DNA from: Candidatus Cetobacterium colombiensis
Lineage (GTDB): Bacteria > Fusobacteriota > Fusobacteriia > Fusobacteriales > Fusobacteriaceae
Assembly: GCF_033962415.1 (NCBI RefSeq)
Contig: NZ_JAVIKH010000001.1
Location: forward strand, 264,722-328,721
DNA length: 64,000 bases
Direction of reading: 5' to 3'
In this document: piece by piece, positions 1-8,670 of the stretch
How the letters are laid out: each line of letters opens with the position of its first letter
How positions within the stretch are numbered: position 1 is the first letter of the stretch
The notes under the pieces: generated by a model
Told to the model about the DNA's origin: nothing
What the model saw: the letters and a program-made list of their open reading frames with translations, nothing else
The model's database searches: none
Translations under genes and position numbers: made by a program

Positions 1-903
1 ATCTTTTCTTGATGTTAAATATGCACATGGTTCTGAAACAGCTTTAACACCTATCTCTTTTTTAACAAAATCTGACCCTTCAAATAATTCTTCTATTTTT
101 AATATCTCTTCACGACTTACTATTTTTAAATCTTTATTTAAAAATTTTGCTAATTCAACTATTCCATTTTCATTCGCTTTTAAATCGACTGTTGCAAAAT
201 GCTTTATACTTTTATATGAAAGATTATGTTTTTTTAATATCTCCATTAAAAAACTATAAACCTTATCTTTTTCAATTCCTTTTCTAGAACCTATTCCCAC
301 TATTAAATTTTGTGGATATAACTGTACTACTTCTATATTTTCTTTATTAGATATTAAAACTATTCCTTCGGGATTCTCATCACTTATATTGTTAGGCAAT
401 TTCAATTCAACATTTTTCCCATCTACAATTAATGCTGTTACTTTTTTAGCTTTTTCTAAAGATTCCAATCTACAATTTAAATTTTGAGACAAAGTATCCA
501 CTGCAATTTTTCCATTTACATCAGAACTTGTAGTTATAATAGGGAGCAATCCTAAATTTTCATTTAACTTTTGAGCTAAAGAGTTAGCTCCTCCCAAATG
601 ACCTGAAAGTAATGAAATTGCAAAATTCATTCCTTCATCCACTACTACTACTGCAGGATCTATATCTTTAGTTTTAATCAATGGAGCTATTTTCCTAACA
701 ACAATACCTGTAGCCATTATAAAAATATGTCCATCATACTTATTAAAATTTTCATCCAATACTTCAGTAAAATTTTCCATTTTTAAAGTATTTTCCAATT
801 GAAATTTTGAAAGAGTAAAAACATCTACATTTAAAACTTTATTTTTTATTTCAATTCCTTGTAGCCCTGCTTTTCTTGTTACAGTCCACACTGCTAATTT
901 CAT
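1..903 (-). CDS. cbiG: CbiG, cobalt-precorrin-5A hydrolase (partial, C-terminus cut by window edge)
   Basis: The frame is open from the ATG at 903 down to the window edge, about 300 codons. The translation begins MKLAVWTVTRKAG and contains HIFIMATGIVVRKIAP and LSGHLGGANSLAQ, typical of CbiG. CbiG opens the delta-lactone of cobalt-precorrin-5A and releases acetaldehyde in the anaerobic B12 pathway. The region after about residue 210 (IVGIGSRKGI) matches the C-terminal CobE/CbiG domain. Its start overlaps the stop of cbiF by one base (TAATG), so it is the last visible gene of the cobalamin operon. Family assignment is firm; the true end lies outside the window. Confidence 0.9.
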   Translation of the reverse strand, partial: MKLAVWTVTRKAGLQGIEIKNKVLNVDVFTLSKFQLENTLKMENFTEVLDENFNKYDGHIFIMATGIVVRKIAPLIKTKDIDPAVVVVDEGMNFAISLLSGHLGGANSLAQKLNENLGLLPIITTSSDVNGKIAVDTLSQNLNCRLESLEKAKKVTALIVDGKNVELKLPNNISDENPEGIVLISNKENIEVVQLYPQNLIVGIGSRKGIEKDKVYSFLMEILKKHNLSYKSIKHFATVDLKANENGIVELAKFLNKDLKIVSREEILKIEELFEGSDFVKKEIGVKAVSEPCAYLTSRKD

Positions 904-1664
904 TACTTCTCAATTCCTTTTCTAAACTCATGTGTAAAATGTTTATCATATAGTAAAGATTTTTCGTATTTATCACCTAAAAAGTCTCCAACTAAAATTT
1001 GAGCAGTCTTAGTTATATTGGCTTCTTTCACTTTTTCTTCTATATTTTCCAAAGTTCCTAAAACAATTTTTTGATCCTCCCAACTAGCTCTTTGAACTAT
1101 AGCTATTGGAGTTGTTAATGGATAATGTGTCAATAATTTCTTAACTACATCTCCTATCATATGAACAGATAAGAAAATAGCCATAGAAGCTTTATGAGCA
1201 GCTAAGGACTCTAAACTTTCTTTTTCTGGCACTGGCGTTCTTCCCTCTAATCTTGTACATATTACAGTTTGAGAAATACTTGGTAATGTAAACTCTTTTT
1301 TTAATGCAGCAGCTGATGCTAAAAATGAACTTACTCCTGGAATTACCTCATATTCTATTTTATATTCGTCTAATATATCCATTTGTTCTCTGTGTGCTCC
1401 AAATATTGAAGGATCTCCTGTATGAACTCTAGCCACTTTTTTTCCTGATCTTATACCTTTAACCATCACTTCTATAACTTCTTCTAAAGTCATAGAAGCT
1501 GAGTTATAAACCTCTGCGTTATCTTTATGACAATCTATAACTTGCTTAGGAACTAAAGAACCAGCATATATAATAATATCAGCTTCTTTTATCAATCTTT
1601 GACCTTTTACTGTTATTAACTCAGGATCTCCTGGTCCAGCTCCTATGAAATAAACTTTTTCCAT
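903..1664 (-). CDS. cbiF: CbiF, cobalt-precorrin-4 C11-methyltransferase
   Basis: This is a SAM-dependent tetrapyrrole methylase that methylates C-11 of cobalt-precorrin-4. It is 253 aa, the normal family length. It starts MEKVYFIGAGPGDPELIT, the N-terminal glycine-rich motif of the family, and has GDPSIFGAHREQ near residue 83 and a conserved IPGVSSFLASAA segment, both characteristic of CbiF/CobM. The start overlaps the end of cbiL by 22 bases and its stop overlaps the cbiG start, indicating translational coupling inside the cobalamin operon. Other CbiE/F/H/L paralogues are possible in principle, but the early ADIIIYAGSLV segment is typical of CbiF. Confidence 0.93.
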   Translation of the reverse strand: MEKVYFIGAGPGDPELITVKGQRLIKEADIIIYAGSLVPKQVIDCHKDNAEVYNSASMTLEEVIEVMVKGIRSGKKVARVHTGDPSIFGAHREQMDILDEYKIEYEVIPGVSSFLASAAALKKEFTLPSISQTVICTRLEGRTPVPEKESLESLAAHKASMAIFLSVHMIGDVVKKLLTHYPLTTPIAIVQRASWEDQKIVLGTLENIEEKVKEANITKTAQILVGDFLGDKYEKSLLYDKHFTHEFRKGIEK

Positions 1665-2368
1665 TGATTTACACCACCTTTTTTTAATATTAAAGTTGTA
1701 AAATAAGGAATATCATCCTCTTCTAATTTTGTTAAATCAAAATTTATCTCTTCTATGTCTTTTCCACAATTTGAAACCATAATCACATTTTCTAAATTAT
1801 TTGTTGCTATTAGCCCATCTCTAAGCTTATAAAAATTTCTAGAAACTTTCATAAATACAATATTATCAGCTGAATTTATTTCTTCTACAATATCTGTTTC
1901 ACCATTTAAAGAAACAACCTTTAATGATTCCTCTCCCATTACTAATGGTAGATTAAATCTTGAAGACATGTCTGAAAATGAAGATATTCCTGGAATTGTC
2001 TCTACAGGAATTTCACCATCTAAGTACTCTAAAATATAAACATAAGTACTATAAGTCATTGGATCTCCAATTGTTAAAAATCCAACTTTTTTCCCATTTT
2101 TTAAATGCTCAACTATCATATCAGCATTTTTCTTTCTAAACTCTTTTCTTGCTTCAACACTTTTTAACATTGGAAATTCTACAAATAACGTTTCTACGTT
2201 ATCTTTTAAATATTCTTTAGCTATTTCATAAGCAGTACTTCCTTCAGCTTTTTTAGCTTCTGGTAGTACAACTACATCTAAATCTTTAAAAGCTTTTACG
2301 GCTTTCAATGTCAACATTTCAGGATCTCCTACTCCTACTCCGATTCCATAAAATTTTGCTTCTGACAT
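1643..2368 (-). CDS. cbiL: CbiL, cobalt-factor II C20-methyltransferase
   Basis: This 241-aa tetrapyrrole methylase adds a methyl group at C-20 of cobalt-factor II (cobalt-precorrin-2), an early corrin-ring step. The N-terminus has GIGVGVGDPEMLTLKAV, the CbiL/CobI form of the SAM-binding loop. FLTIGDPMTYSTYVYI lies near residue 100 and TIPGISSFSDMSSR near residue 125. It lies between cbiT (2-base gap) and cbiF (overlap) in the operon. The ATG at 2368 is supported by an AGGGAGGA-like ribosome site just upstream. Confidence 0.92.
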   Translation of the reverse strand: MSEAKFYGIGVGVGDPEMLTLKAVKAFKDLDVVVLPEAKKAEGSTAYEIAKEYLKDNVETLFVEFPMLKSVEARKEFRKKNADMIVEHLKNGKKVGFLTIGDPMTYSTYVYILEYLDGEIPVETIPGISSFSDMSSRFNLPLVMGEESLKVVSLNGETDIVEEINSADNIVFMKVSRNFYKLRDGLIATNNLENVIMVSNCGKDIEEINFDLTKLEEDDIPYFTTLILKKGGVNQWKKFIS

Positions 2369-2370
2369 TT

Positions 2371-2940
2371 TTAATCCTCCCTATCCGCTGTTATTATATA
2401 TATTGGATTTTCCCCGTACATCATTGTATATGGGCCTACATTTTTCCCTCTAGATATAGCAACATTTATAACCTCTATATTTTTTAATTTTAATTCTTTT
2501 AAAAGCTTTGTAGCATCTGCTAAAGTCTCTAAAGTTATTGCATTAATGACCACTCTTGATTTTGATTTTGAATACTCCATAAAATGTTCTAATATTGATT
2601 TTAGAGATCCTGTTGATCCCCCAATAAACATTCTATCGTATTTTATTTTAGGAATCACCTGTGGTGCTCTTCCAACTATAACTTCTATATTTTTCAAACA
2701 AAATTTATTAATGTTTTCGTTTAAAGTCTCTATTCCTTTTTCCTCTTTTTCAATAGAGTAAACCTTTCCATTCCTTAAATATGTTGCTGCTTCTATTCCT
2801 ATTGTTCCAGTTCCAGCTCCTACATCTATTAAAATAGAATCATCTTCTAATTGTAATTTTGCTATAGATATAGCTCTAACCTCTTGTTTTGTCATAGGTA
2901 ATTCTTTTTGAATAAATTCTTTATCATAAATGTGCCCCAT
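2371..2940 (-). CDS. cbiT: CbiT, cobalt-precorrin-6B C15-methyltransferase (decarboxylating)
   Basis: This 189-aa class I SAM methyltransferase methylates C-15 and decarboxylates the C-12 acetate side chain of cobalt-precorrin-6B. SAM motif I is visible as DVGAGTGTIGIEAA (about residues 39-52), preceded by the family-typical LPMTKQEVRAISIAKL. IGGSTGSL near residue 107 is also conserved in CbiT. In many bacteria CbiT is fused to CbiE as CobL; here the two are separate, adjacent genes with a 4-base gap. The assignment is firm. Confidence 0.93.
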   Translation of the reverse strand: MGHIYDKEFIQKELPMTKQEVRAISIAKLQLEDDSILIDVGAGTGTIGIEAATYLRNGKVYSIEKEEKGIETLNENINKFCLKNIEVIVGRAPQVIPKIKYDRMFIGGSTGSLKSILEHFMEYSKSKSRVVINAITLETLADATKLLKELKLKNIEVINVAISRGKNVGPYTMMYGENPIYIITADRED

Positions 2941-2944
2941 TTTT

Positions 2945-3574
2945 TCAAACCTTTCTTAATATAATGACATTCATCTTATATTTTTTATCGTATTTTTTAT
3001 ACTCTTTAACTAAAAATCTTGTGATTAATTCATCTTCATAAGATAATCTTTCACCTATTATTATTTCAACATTAAAAAAATTATTTTCTACTAGTTCCTT
3101 TGAAATTTCAATTGGATTATTTATTTCATCTGTGAGTAAAACCAATCCCGCTTCACTTTCTTTAAGTTTTTCTATATAATCTATCTTTCTTCCATGTAAA
3201 CTATATAATCCATAATGTTCCCAGGTTAATTCAATTTTAGAAAATAGATATTGAAATGATGAAATCCCTGGAATAACATTAAAACTTTCTCTCTTAAAAT
3301 TTTCTTTTAAGTACGTAAGTAGACTATAATATCCTGTATCTCCTGAAACTATAAAAACTATTTCTTTATCCAAATTTTTCAAAACAAACTCTTTCATATC
3401 ATTTAATTTTTTCATCACATAAATATATTGATTATCTAAAAGAGATTCTATTTCTTCAAGTTGTCTTTGACCTCCTATAACAATTTCAGATTTTTTTATT
3501 TTTTCTAATCCTATTTTTGTTAAGTAATCTAAATTTCCTGGTCCTAAACCAACTACTGTAAGTTTTTTATTCAC
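2945..3574 (-). CDS. cbiE: CbiE, cobalt-precorrin-7 C5-methyltransferase
   Basis: This 209-aa tetrapyrrole methylase corresponds to the N-terminal half of CobL. It starts with a GTG codon behind AGGAG and reads MNKKLTVVGLGPGNLDYLT, then IVIGGQRQLEE and FIVSGDTGYYSLLTYL, the usual CbiE landmarks. It methylates C-5 of cobalt-precorrin-7. The start overlaps the cbiD stop by 8 bases, so it is probably coupled to cbiD. Together with cbiT it supplies the two activities of aerobic CobL as separate proteins. Confidence 0.92.
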   Translation of the reverse strand: MNKKLTVVGLGPGNLDYLTKIGLEKIKKSEIVIGGQRQLEEIESLLDNQYIYVMKKLNDMKEFVLKNLDKEIVFIVSGDTGYYSLLTYLKENFKRESFNVIPGISSFQYLFSKIELTWEHYGLYSLHGRKIDYIEKLKESEAGLVLLTDEINNPIEISKELVENNFFNVEIIIGERLSYEDELITRFLVKEYKKYDKKYKMNVIILRKV

Positions 3575-4691
3575 TTTTTAGCTCCTCTACCATTTCATAG
3601 AATTTATCACTGTAACCTAATATATTACCTTTATAATCGAATAAGACAGATTGAAATTCAATATTTTCTTTAGAGTATTCGTATGATTTGTTGACTACTT
3701 TATTAGCAATTAAATTAAAAAGTTCTGACTTTTTAGAAACATAATCTGCAGCTTCTTCAGCTGTATTTGACTCTAAAATTTTCAGTATATTCTCTCTAGG
3801 TTCATCAATTAAAATAGCGTTTGCTGCCATAATTTCTAAACGGGCGTCAGCCACTTTGCTATGAGTATTAAAAATTCCTCCAGCTACTTTTATTGCCTTT
3901 CCAATATGACCAATTAACATAACTTTTTTAAATCCCAATTCTAAAGCACTATCAATCATAAATCCAATATAATTACTTGTTATAATTAAATGTTCTATAT
4001 TAATTTCATTATCTATACAAAATTGTTTCCCATGATTTCCAAAAGCAAATATTACCCAATCTTTTTTAGTATTTTCTTTTAATACTTTTAACTCTACAAA
4101 CATAGACTTTGTTAAAGCTTCTTCACTCATTGGTTTAACTATACCGGTAGAACCTAAAATAGATATTCCATTTACTATTCCTAGTTTTTTATTTAATGTC
4201 TTTAAAGCTTTTTCTTTTCCCTTTGGAGCATAAATTGTGACTACAACTTTTAAATTATATCTCTTTAAAATAGGATTTAAAAGATTTACAATCATCTCTT
4301 GGGGTCCTGGATTTATAGCTGATTTTCCTGGGTCAACTTTTAAACCTTTTTTAGTTACTAACCCTACTCCTCTTCCACCTACTATTAGTAAATTTTCAAA
4401 TTTATGACCTTTTACAATTTCAGGCAATTTTTTTACAATAGTTACTTTAGCACAAACTTTAATTCCGTTTGTTACATCTGGATCATCTCCAGCATCTTTT
4501 AATACAACTGCTCTTGCCCAACTTCTTCCCTTTTTCTTAGAATAAATTGGTATATCCAAAGTAACTCCATTTAAAGTTGTAATTTCAACTTTTTCACCTA
4601 TATTTTTTTCTAAAAGCAAGTTTAAGGCTACATATGCTGCTGTTGCTGCACATGTTCCTGTTGTATAACCTGATTTCAATTCTTTTTTCAT
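3567..4691 (-). CDS. cbiD: CbiD, cobalt-precorrin-5B C1-methyltransferase
   Basis: This 374-aa protein methylates C-1 of cobalt-precorrin-5B, a step specific to the anaerobic pathway. CbiD is not a member of the common tetrapyrrole-methylase fold. The N-terminal SGYTTGTCAATAAYVAL is the CbiD hallmark, and GGRGVGLVTKKGL, INPGPQEMI and LIGHIGKAIKVAGG are further conserved blocks. Its presence together with cbiG marks the oxygen-independent route. It overlaps cbiC by one base upstream and cbiE by 8 bases downstream. Confidence 0.95.
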   Translation of the reverse strand: MKKELKSGYTTGTCAATAAYVALNLLLEKNIGEKVEITTLNGVTLDIPIYSKKKGRSWARAVVLKDAGDDPDVTNGIKVCAKVTIVKKLPEIVKGHKFENLLIVGGRGVGLVTKKGLKVDPGKSAINPGPQEMIVNLLNPILKRYNLKVVVTIYAPKGKEKALKTLNKKLGIVNGISILGSTGIVKPMSEEALTKSMFVELKVLKENTKKDWVIFAFGNHGKQFCIDNEINIEHLIITSNYIGFMIDSALELGFKKVMLIGHIGKAIKVAGGIFNTHSKVADARLEIMAANAILIDEPRENILKILESNTAEEAADYVSKKSELFNLIANKVVNKSYEYSKENIEFQSVLFDYKGNILGYSDKFYEMVEELKSE

Positions 4692-5335
4692 TAGAACCCT
4701 TCTCTCTTATGTAGTTGATACAAAATTCCATGAAGTATTGAAACTGCTACTGGACTTCCTCCTTTTCTACCTTTTACGACAATATACGGAATTCTACTTC
4801 CAGGTAAAATCTCCTTTGATTCAGCTGCTCCTACAAATCCAACAGGTACTCCTACGATTAAAGCAGGTTTTTCAACTTCTCCTGAATCTATAAGTTCTTT
4901 TAATCTAAACAATGCTGTTGGAGCATTCCCAATTAAATATATATTTGTATTTGGATCTTTTGCAGCATGTTCTATTGCAACTATCGATCTTGTTACTCCT
5001 CTTTCTTTTGCTTCAGAAGCAACTTTTTCATCTGATACTAAGCAATATGCTGAATATCCATATTTACTTAATGTCACTTTGCTCAATCCATTTACAATCA
5101 TATTTGTATCACAATAAATTTTTCCACCTTTTTTTAAAGCATCTAAACACGAATCTATTGCGTCATCTGACATCTCTACTAAATCTGCATATTCAAAATC
5201 TGCTGTTGTATGAATAACTCTTTTTATAATTGGAAGTTGATTAGGTAAAAATTCATTAATTTTTTTCCCTAGCTCTTCTTCTATTATTTCAAAACTTCTT
5301 TTCTCTATATCTTGTGGTTTTTTTATATATGACAT
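4691..5335 (-). CDS. cbiC: CbiC, cobalt-precorrin-8 methylmutase
   Basis: This 214-aa CbiC/CobH family enzyme moves the C-11 methyl group to C-12, giving cobyrinate. The conserved catalytic histidine is visible in VIHTTADFEYADL (His42). Other landmarks are IYCDTNMIVNG and the C-terminal VGVPVGFVGAAESKE, followed by RKGGSPVAVSILHGI, all typical of the family. The 5' end overlaps the cbiA stop by 13 bases, so coupled translation is likely. Confidence 0.95.
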   Translation of the reverse strand: MSYIKKPQDIEKRSFEIIEEELGKKINEFLPNQLPIIKRVIHTTADFEYADLVEMSDDAIDSCLDALKKGGKIYCDTNMIVNGLSKVTLSKYGYSAYCLVSDEKVASEAKERGVTRSIVAIEHAAKDPNTNIYLIGNAPTALFRLKELIDSGEVEKPALIVGVPVGFVGAAESKEILPGSRIPYIVVKGRKGGSPVAVSILHGILYQLHKREGF

Positions 5336-6651
5336 TTCTTAACTCCTTCTAAAATTTTTTTCAATATATCTATATTTTTAAAAAAATGAAGATGCGGATA
5401 CCCAGCTAATAAATTTTTATTTTTGTAACCGCACAACCACTCTCTTCCATCTTTTTTTAGAAGTTTAAACTCTCTTTTATCATTTCCAACTTCGTCTATA
5501 GTAGAATAATGAAATTCATGAGCCCTTCCTGTTAATTTTTCATAACTTAAATCTACATAACCAAATCTACTTATTAAAAGTTTTCCTGTCATTTTTATAC
5601 TACAATCAACTAAATCAGCCATAGAATAAAATTTTTCATCTAAAGTTTTTATTCCTTTAGTGAGATACATAAATCCTCCACACTCTCCGTAAATAACTCC
5701 ACCTTTTTCATGAAAACTTTTTAAGGAATTTTTAAATTCATTATTTTTTGATAACTCTTCCAAGTAATTTTCTGGGTATCCACCACCAAAATATAAAACA
5801 TCTACATCTGGAATACACTTATCATCTATAGGAGAAAATTCTAAAAGTTCTACCCCCATTTTATTTAGTAGTTCTAAATTGTCCTCATAATAAAATGAAA
5901 ATGCTTTATCTTTTGCAACTCCCACTTTTAAACCATTATATAAATTTTCTAAATTTTTAAATATATCTTCACCTTCAAAAGTTCTATTAAGATTTGCTAT
6001 TTGTTTTATTTTTTCTAGATCTATTGTTTTCTTTATTTCTTGCTTTAACATCTCTTTTTTCTCTTCTAGATTTTGAACTTCATCTGCTTGTAATAAACCC
6101 AAATGTCTACTAGATATTCCTAACTCTTCGTTTTTTCTCAAATATCCTAAACAAGGAACTTTTGTATATTCTTCAATTGCCTCTTTTAACATTTCATAAA
6201 GTTTTTCACTGCTCACCCTATTTATTATAACTCCAGCAATTTTAACTCTTGGATCTAAATTCTTATATCCTAAAACTTCAGCAGCAATACTTGTACTTTT
6301 TCCAATGGCATCAACAACTAAAACAACTGGTAAATCTAATACTCTAGCTAAATGAGCAGTACTATAATTATCTAAGGAATTTCCAAGTCCATCATATAAT
6401 CCCATTACTCCTTCAACTATAGAGATATCTTTTTGATGTTTAGAAAAGCTATACTTTACTCCCTCTTCTCCCATTAAAAACAAATCTAAATTATAACTTT
6501 TGTTTCCTGTCATAAATTTATGAAAACTTGGATCAATATAGTCAGGTCCAACTTTAAATGGAGAGACATTTTCAAAAGCTGCCATAAGTCCCATAGAAAC
6601 TGTTGTTTTTCCTATTCCACTTCTTGTTCCAGCTAAAACAAACCCTTTCAT
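5323..6651 (-). CDS. cbiA: CbiA, cobyrinate a,c-diamide synthase
   Basis: This 442-aa glutamine-dependent enzyme amidates the a and c side chains of cobyrinate using ATP. The N-terminal half has the dethiobiotin-synthetase-like P-loop GTRSGIGKTTVSMGLM (about residues 8-23) and EGVMGLYDG. The C-terminal half is a class I glutaminase domain with the nucleophile cysteine in YGECGGFMYL (about residue 325) and a histidine in GRAHEFHYS. It overlaps the cobD stop by one base. The assignment is firm; it is distinguished from CbiP by the VMGLYDG motif and shorter length. Confidence 0.95.
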   Translation of the reverse strand: MKGFVLAGTRSGIGKTTVSMGLMAAFENVSPFKVGPDYIDPSFHKFMTGNKSYNLDLFLMGEEGVKYSFSKHQKDISIVEGVMGLYDGLGNSLDNYSTAHLARVLDLPVVLVVDAIGKSTSIAAEVLGYKNLDPRVKIAGVIINRVSSEKLYEMLKEAIEEYTKVPCLGYLRKNEELGISSRHLGLLQADEVQNLEEKKEMLKQEIKKTIDLEKIKQIANLNRTFEGEDIFKNLENLYNGLKVGVAKDKAFSFYYEDNLELLNKMGVELLEFSPIDDKCIPDVDVLYFGGGYPENYLEELSKNNEFKNSLKSFHEKGGVIYGECGGFMYLTKGIKTLDEKFYSMADLVDCSIKMTGKLLISRFGYVDLSYEKLTGRAHEFHYSTIDEVGNDKREFKLLKKDGREWLCGYKNKNLLAGYPHLHFFKNIDILKKILEGVKKCHI

Positions 6652-7703
6652 TAATCTAACACCTTCTTTAAAGCTTTTAAAACTATCTCATTACTTTTTC
6701 TATCTTTTATAGCTAATCTAATGTAACTTTCATCTAAAAACATAAAATTCGAAGCATCTCTAACTAAAACTCCATTTTCTATCATTTTTTTTCTAAAAGT
6801 TTTTGCAGTGTCATCTAGTAATTTTACTAAAATAAAATTTGTTTTTGTTTCAGTTGGAGCTATTTTAGAAATCTTACATAATTCTTTATAAAACCAGATT
6901 TTTTCATCTTTTATCCAACTTTCAGTTTCACGTATGTAAAGATTATCTAAAAGCATTGTTTTTCCTGCTATTTCAGCTACACCATTTACACTCCAAGGCT
7001 CCCTAATATCTTTTATATCTTTCAATACATTTTCATCATAAGTCAAACCATAACCTAATCTCACACCTGGAAGTGCAAAAAACTTTGTTAAAGCTCTTAA
7101 AATAAAAATATTTTTGTGCTTTAATAAAAAAGCTGTTTTTTCTTTCCAATCTTCTACAAACTCTATAAATGCTTCATCTATAAAAAGTTTTTTATTTTTC
7201 TGCTTTAAAAAATTAGCTATTTTCTCTATTTTTTCTAAATTTTGAAATTGTCCTGTGGGATTATTTGGATTACACATCACTACAACATCTTCATCAGTTA
7301 TAAAATCCATCAATAAATTTTCATTTAAAGAAAAATCTTTGCTTAATGGAAAAAATTTAATATCTTTTCCAGCTACTTTAGCAGCTCTTTCATATTCTGC
7401 GAAAGTAGGAGCTATTATTAGAACTTTTTTTGCTTTTACAGCCTTCATATATAAAAATAAAACCTCTGTTGCTCCGTTTCCTACAACAACATTTTCCATA
7501 CTACAATTGTTATAGTCTCCAATAGCTGTTCTTAATTCTACATAATCTATATCTGGATATTTTTCCAGTAATTCAAAATTTTCTATAACTGCTTTTTTAA
7601 AACTTTCAGGAACTCCCAAAGGATTTATATTTGAACTATAATCTAAAACCTCTATTCCTTTTTCTCTTTTTAAACTATAAATATTTCCACCATGTAAATC
7701 CAT
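6651..7703 (-). CDS. cobD: CobD-type threonine-phosphate decarboxylase (PLP-dependent)
   Basis: This 350-aa fold-type I PLP enzyme makes (R)-1-amino-2-propanol phosphate, the linker of the nucleotide loop. It resembles histidinol-phosphate aminotransferase. Visible motifs are DYSSNINPLGVP at the N-terminus, MCNPNNPTG (about 143-151) and the PLP-lysine segment RALTKFFALPGVRLGYG (Lys about 206). Its position between cbiA and cbiB, where its product is used by CbiB, favours CobD over HisC. The symbol follows Salmonella usage, not Pseudomonas. It is separated from cbiB by 19 bases. Confidence 0.88.
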   Translation of the reverse strand: MDLHGGNIYSLKREKGIEVLDYSSNINPLGVPESFKKAVIENFELLEKYPDIDYVELRTAIGDYNNCSMENVVVGNGATEVLFLYMKAVKAKKVLIIAPTFAEYERAAKVAGKDIKFFPLSKDFSLNENLLMDFITDEDVVVMCNPNNPTGQFQNLEKIEKIANFLKQKNKKLFIDEAFIEFVEDWKEKTAFLLKHKNIFILRALTKFFALPGVRLGYGLTYDENVLKDIKDIREPWSVNGVAEIAGKTMLLDNLYIRETESWIKDEKIWFYKELCKISKIAPTETKTNFILVKLLDDTAKTFRKKMIENGVLVRDASNFMFLDESYIRLAIKDRKSNEIVLKALKKVLD

Positions 7704-7722
7704 AAACTCACTTCCTACTCTC

Positions 7723-8670
7723 TTATACTAAACTTAATAACAATGTAAATAAAACTATTCCAACTAAAGATGTTATAAACATTATTTTATAACACTTCTT
7801 TATATCTTCCATTTGAAACTCTTTTAATTTATCTCCTATTGTTGGTTTTTCAAAATATTTTCCAAAATACTTTGTTCTTCCACCAAATTGAACTCCTATA
7901 GCTCCTGCAAACACCGATTCAGGATGACCTGAGTTTGGACTTGAATGATTTTTTCTATCTCTAAAAAATATTTTTAAAGGTTTTTTTATTCCCATCCCCA
8001 ATATAAATGTTGCCATTGGAATTATTATTAAACCTGAAATTCTTGCAGGTATAAAATTAAATAAATCATCTATTTTTGCTGAAATCATTCCAAAATCTTT
8101 ATATTTTTCATTTTTATATCCAACCATTGAATCTAAAGTATTTATAGCTTTATAACCCATTGCCAATGGAAGGGCTAAAGAAGTTCCATCTATTATAATT
8201 AAACTTCCTAAAAATGCATAAAACATTGGAGCAATTATACCATCCACACTATTTTCAGCAATTGTTTCCATTGTACTTCTAACAACTTGGATTTCATCCA
8301 TTTCTCCAGTATCTCGACTCACTAAATATGATAACTCTTTTTGAGCTCTTTCTAAATCTCCACTTTTTAAAATTTTATAAACTTTAATTCCTTCAGCTCC
8401 TAAGCTTTTTGTAGCTAAGGTTGTATATAAAAGAAAAATTTCCAAATATTGAGAAGATTTACTTAAATAATATGAAGTAATAGCTGTTGTTAATACAACT
8501 ACTAATGTTAGAACTCCTCCAAAAAAAATTTTACTTTTAAATTTATAAATCCTATTTTCTATAAAAGTTATATATTTTCCAATTAACCTAACTGGATGAG
8601 GAAACCATTGAGGATCTCCAAAAATTAAATCCATCATATAAGCTATCCAAAATTTTGTAATAAAACTCAT
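7723..8670 (-). CDS. cbiB: CbiB, adenosylcobinamide-phosphate synthase (membrane)
   Basis: This 315-aa inner-membrane protein condenses adenosylcobyric acid with aminopropanol phosphate. The start reads FWIAYMMDLIFGDPQWFPHPVRLIG, containing the GDPxxxPHPVR motif typical of CbiB. Hydrophobic stretches near residues 47-67, 150-175 and 205-225 and at the C-terminus fit a polytopic protein. SRDTGEMDEIQVVRSTMETIAENSVDGIIAP is the other signature block (quoted here in part: ETIAENSVDGIIAP). The ATG overlaps the cbiP stop by one base, so translation is coupled. Confidence 0.94.
   Translation of the reverse strand: MSFITKFWIAYMMDLIFGDPQWFPHPVRLIGKYITFIENRIYKFKSKIFFGGVLTLVVVLTTAITSYYLSKSSQYLEIFLLYTTLATKSLGAEGIKVYKILKSGDLERAQKELSYLVSRDTGEMDEIQVVRSTMETIAENSVDGIIAPMFYAFLGSLIIIDGTSLALPLAMGYKAINTLDSMVGYKNEKYKDFGMISAKIDDLFNFIPARISGLIIIPMATFILGMGIKKPLKIFFRDRKNHSSPNSGHPESVFAGAIGVQFGGRTKYFGKYFEKPTIGDKLKEFQMEDIKKCYKIMFITSLVGIVLFTLLLSLV

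Noticed and set aside
4912..5217. Leucine-rich 101-aa frame opposite cbiC
   Set aside because: It lies entirely antisense to cbiC and its Leu/Ser bias is the usual complement of an AT-rich coding strand; no ribosome site.
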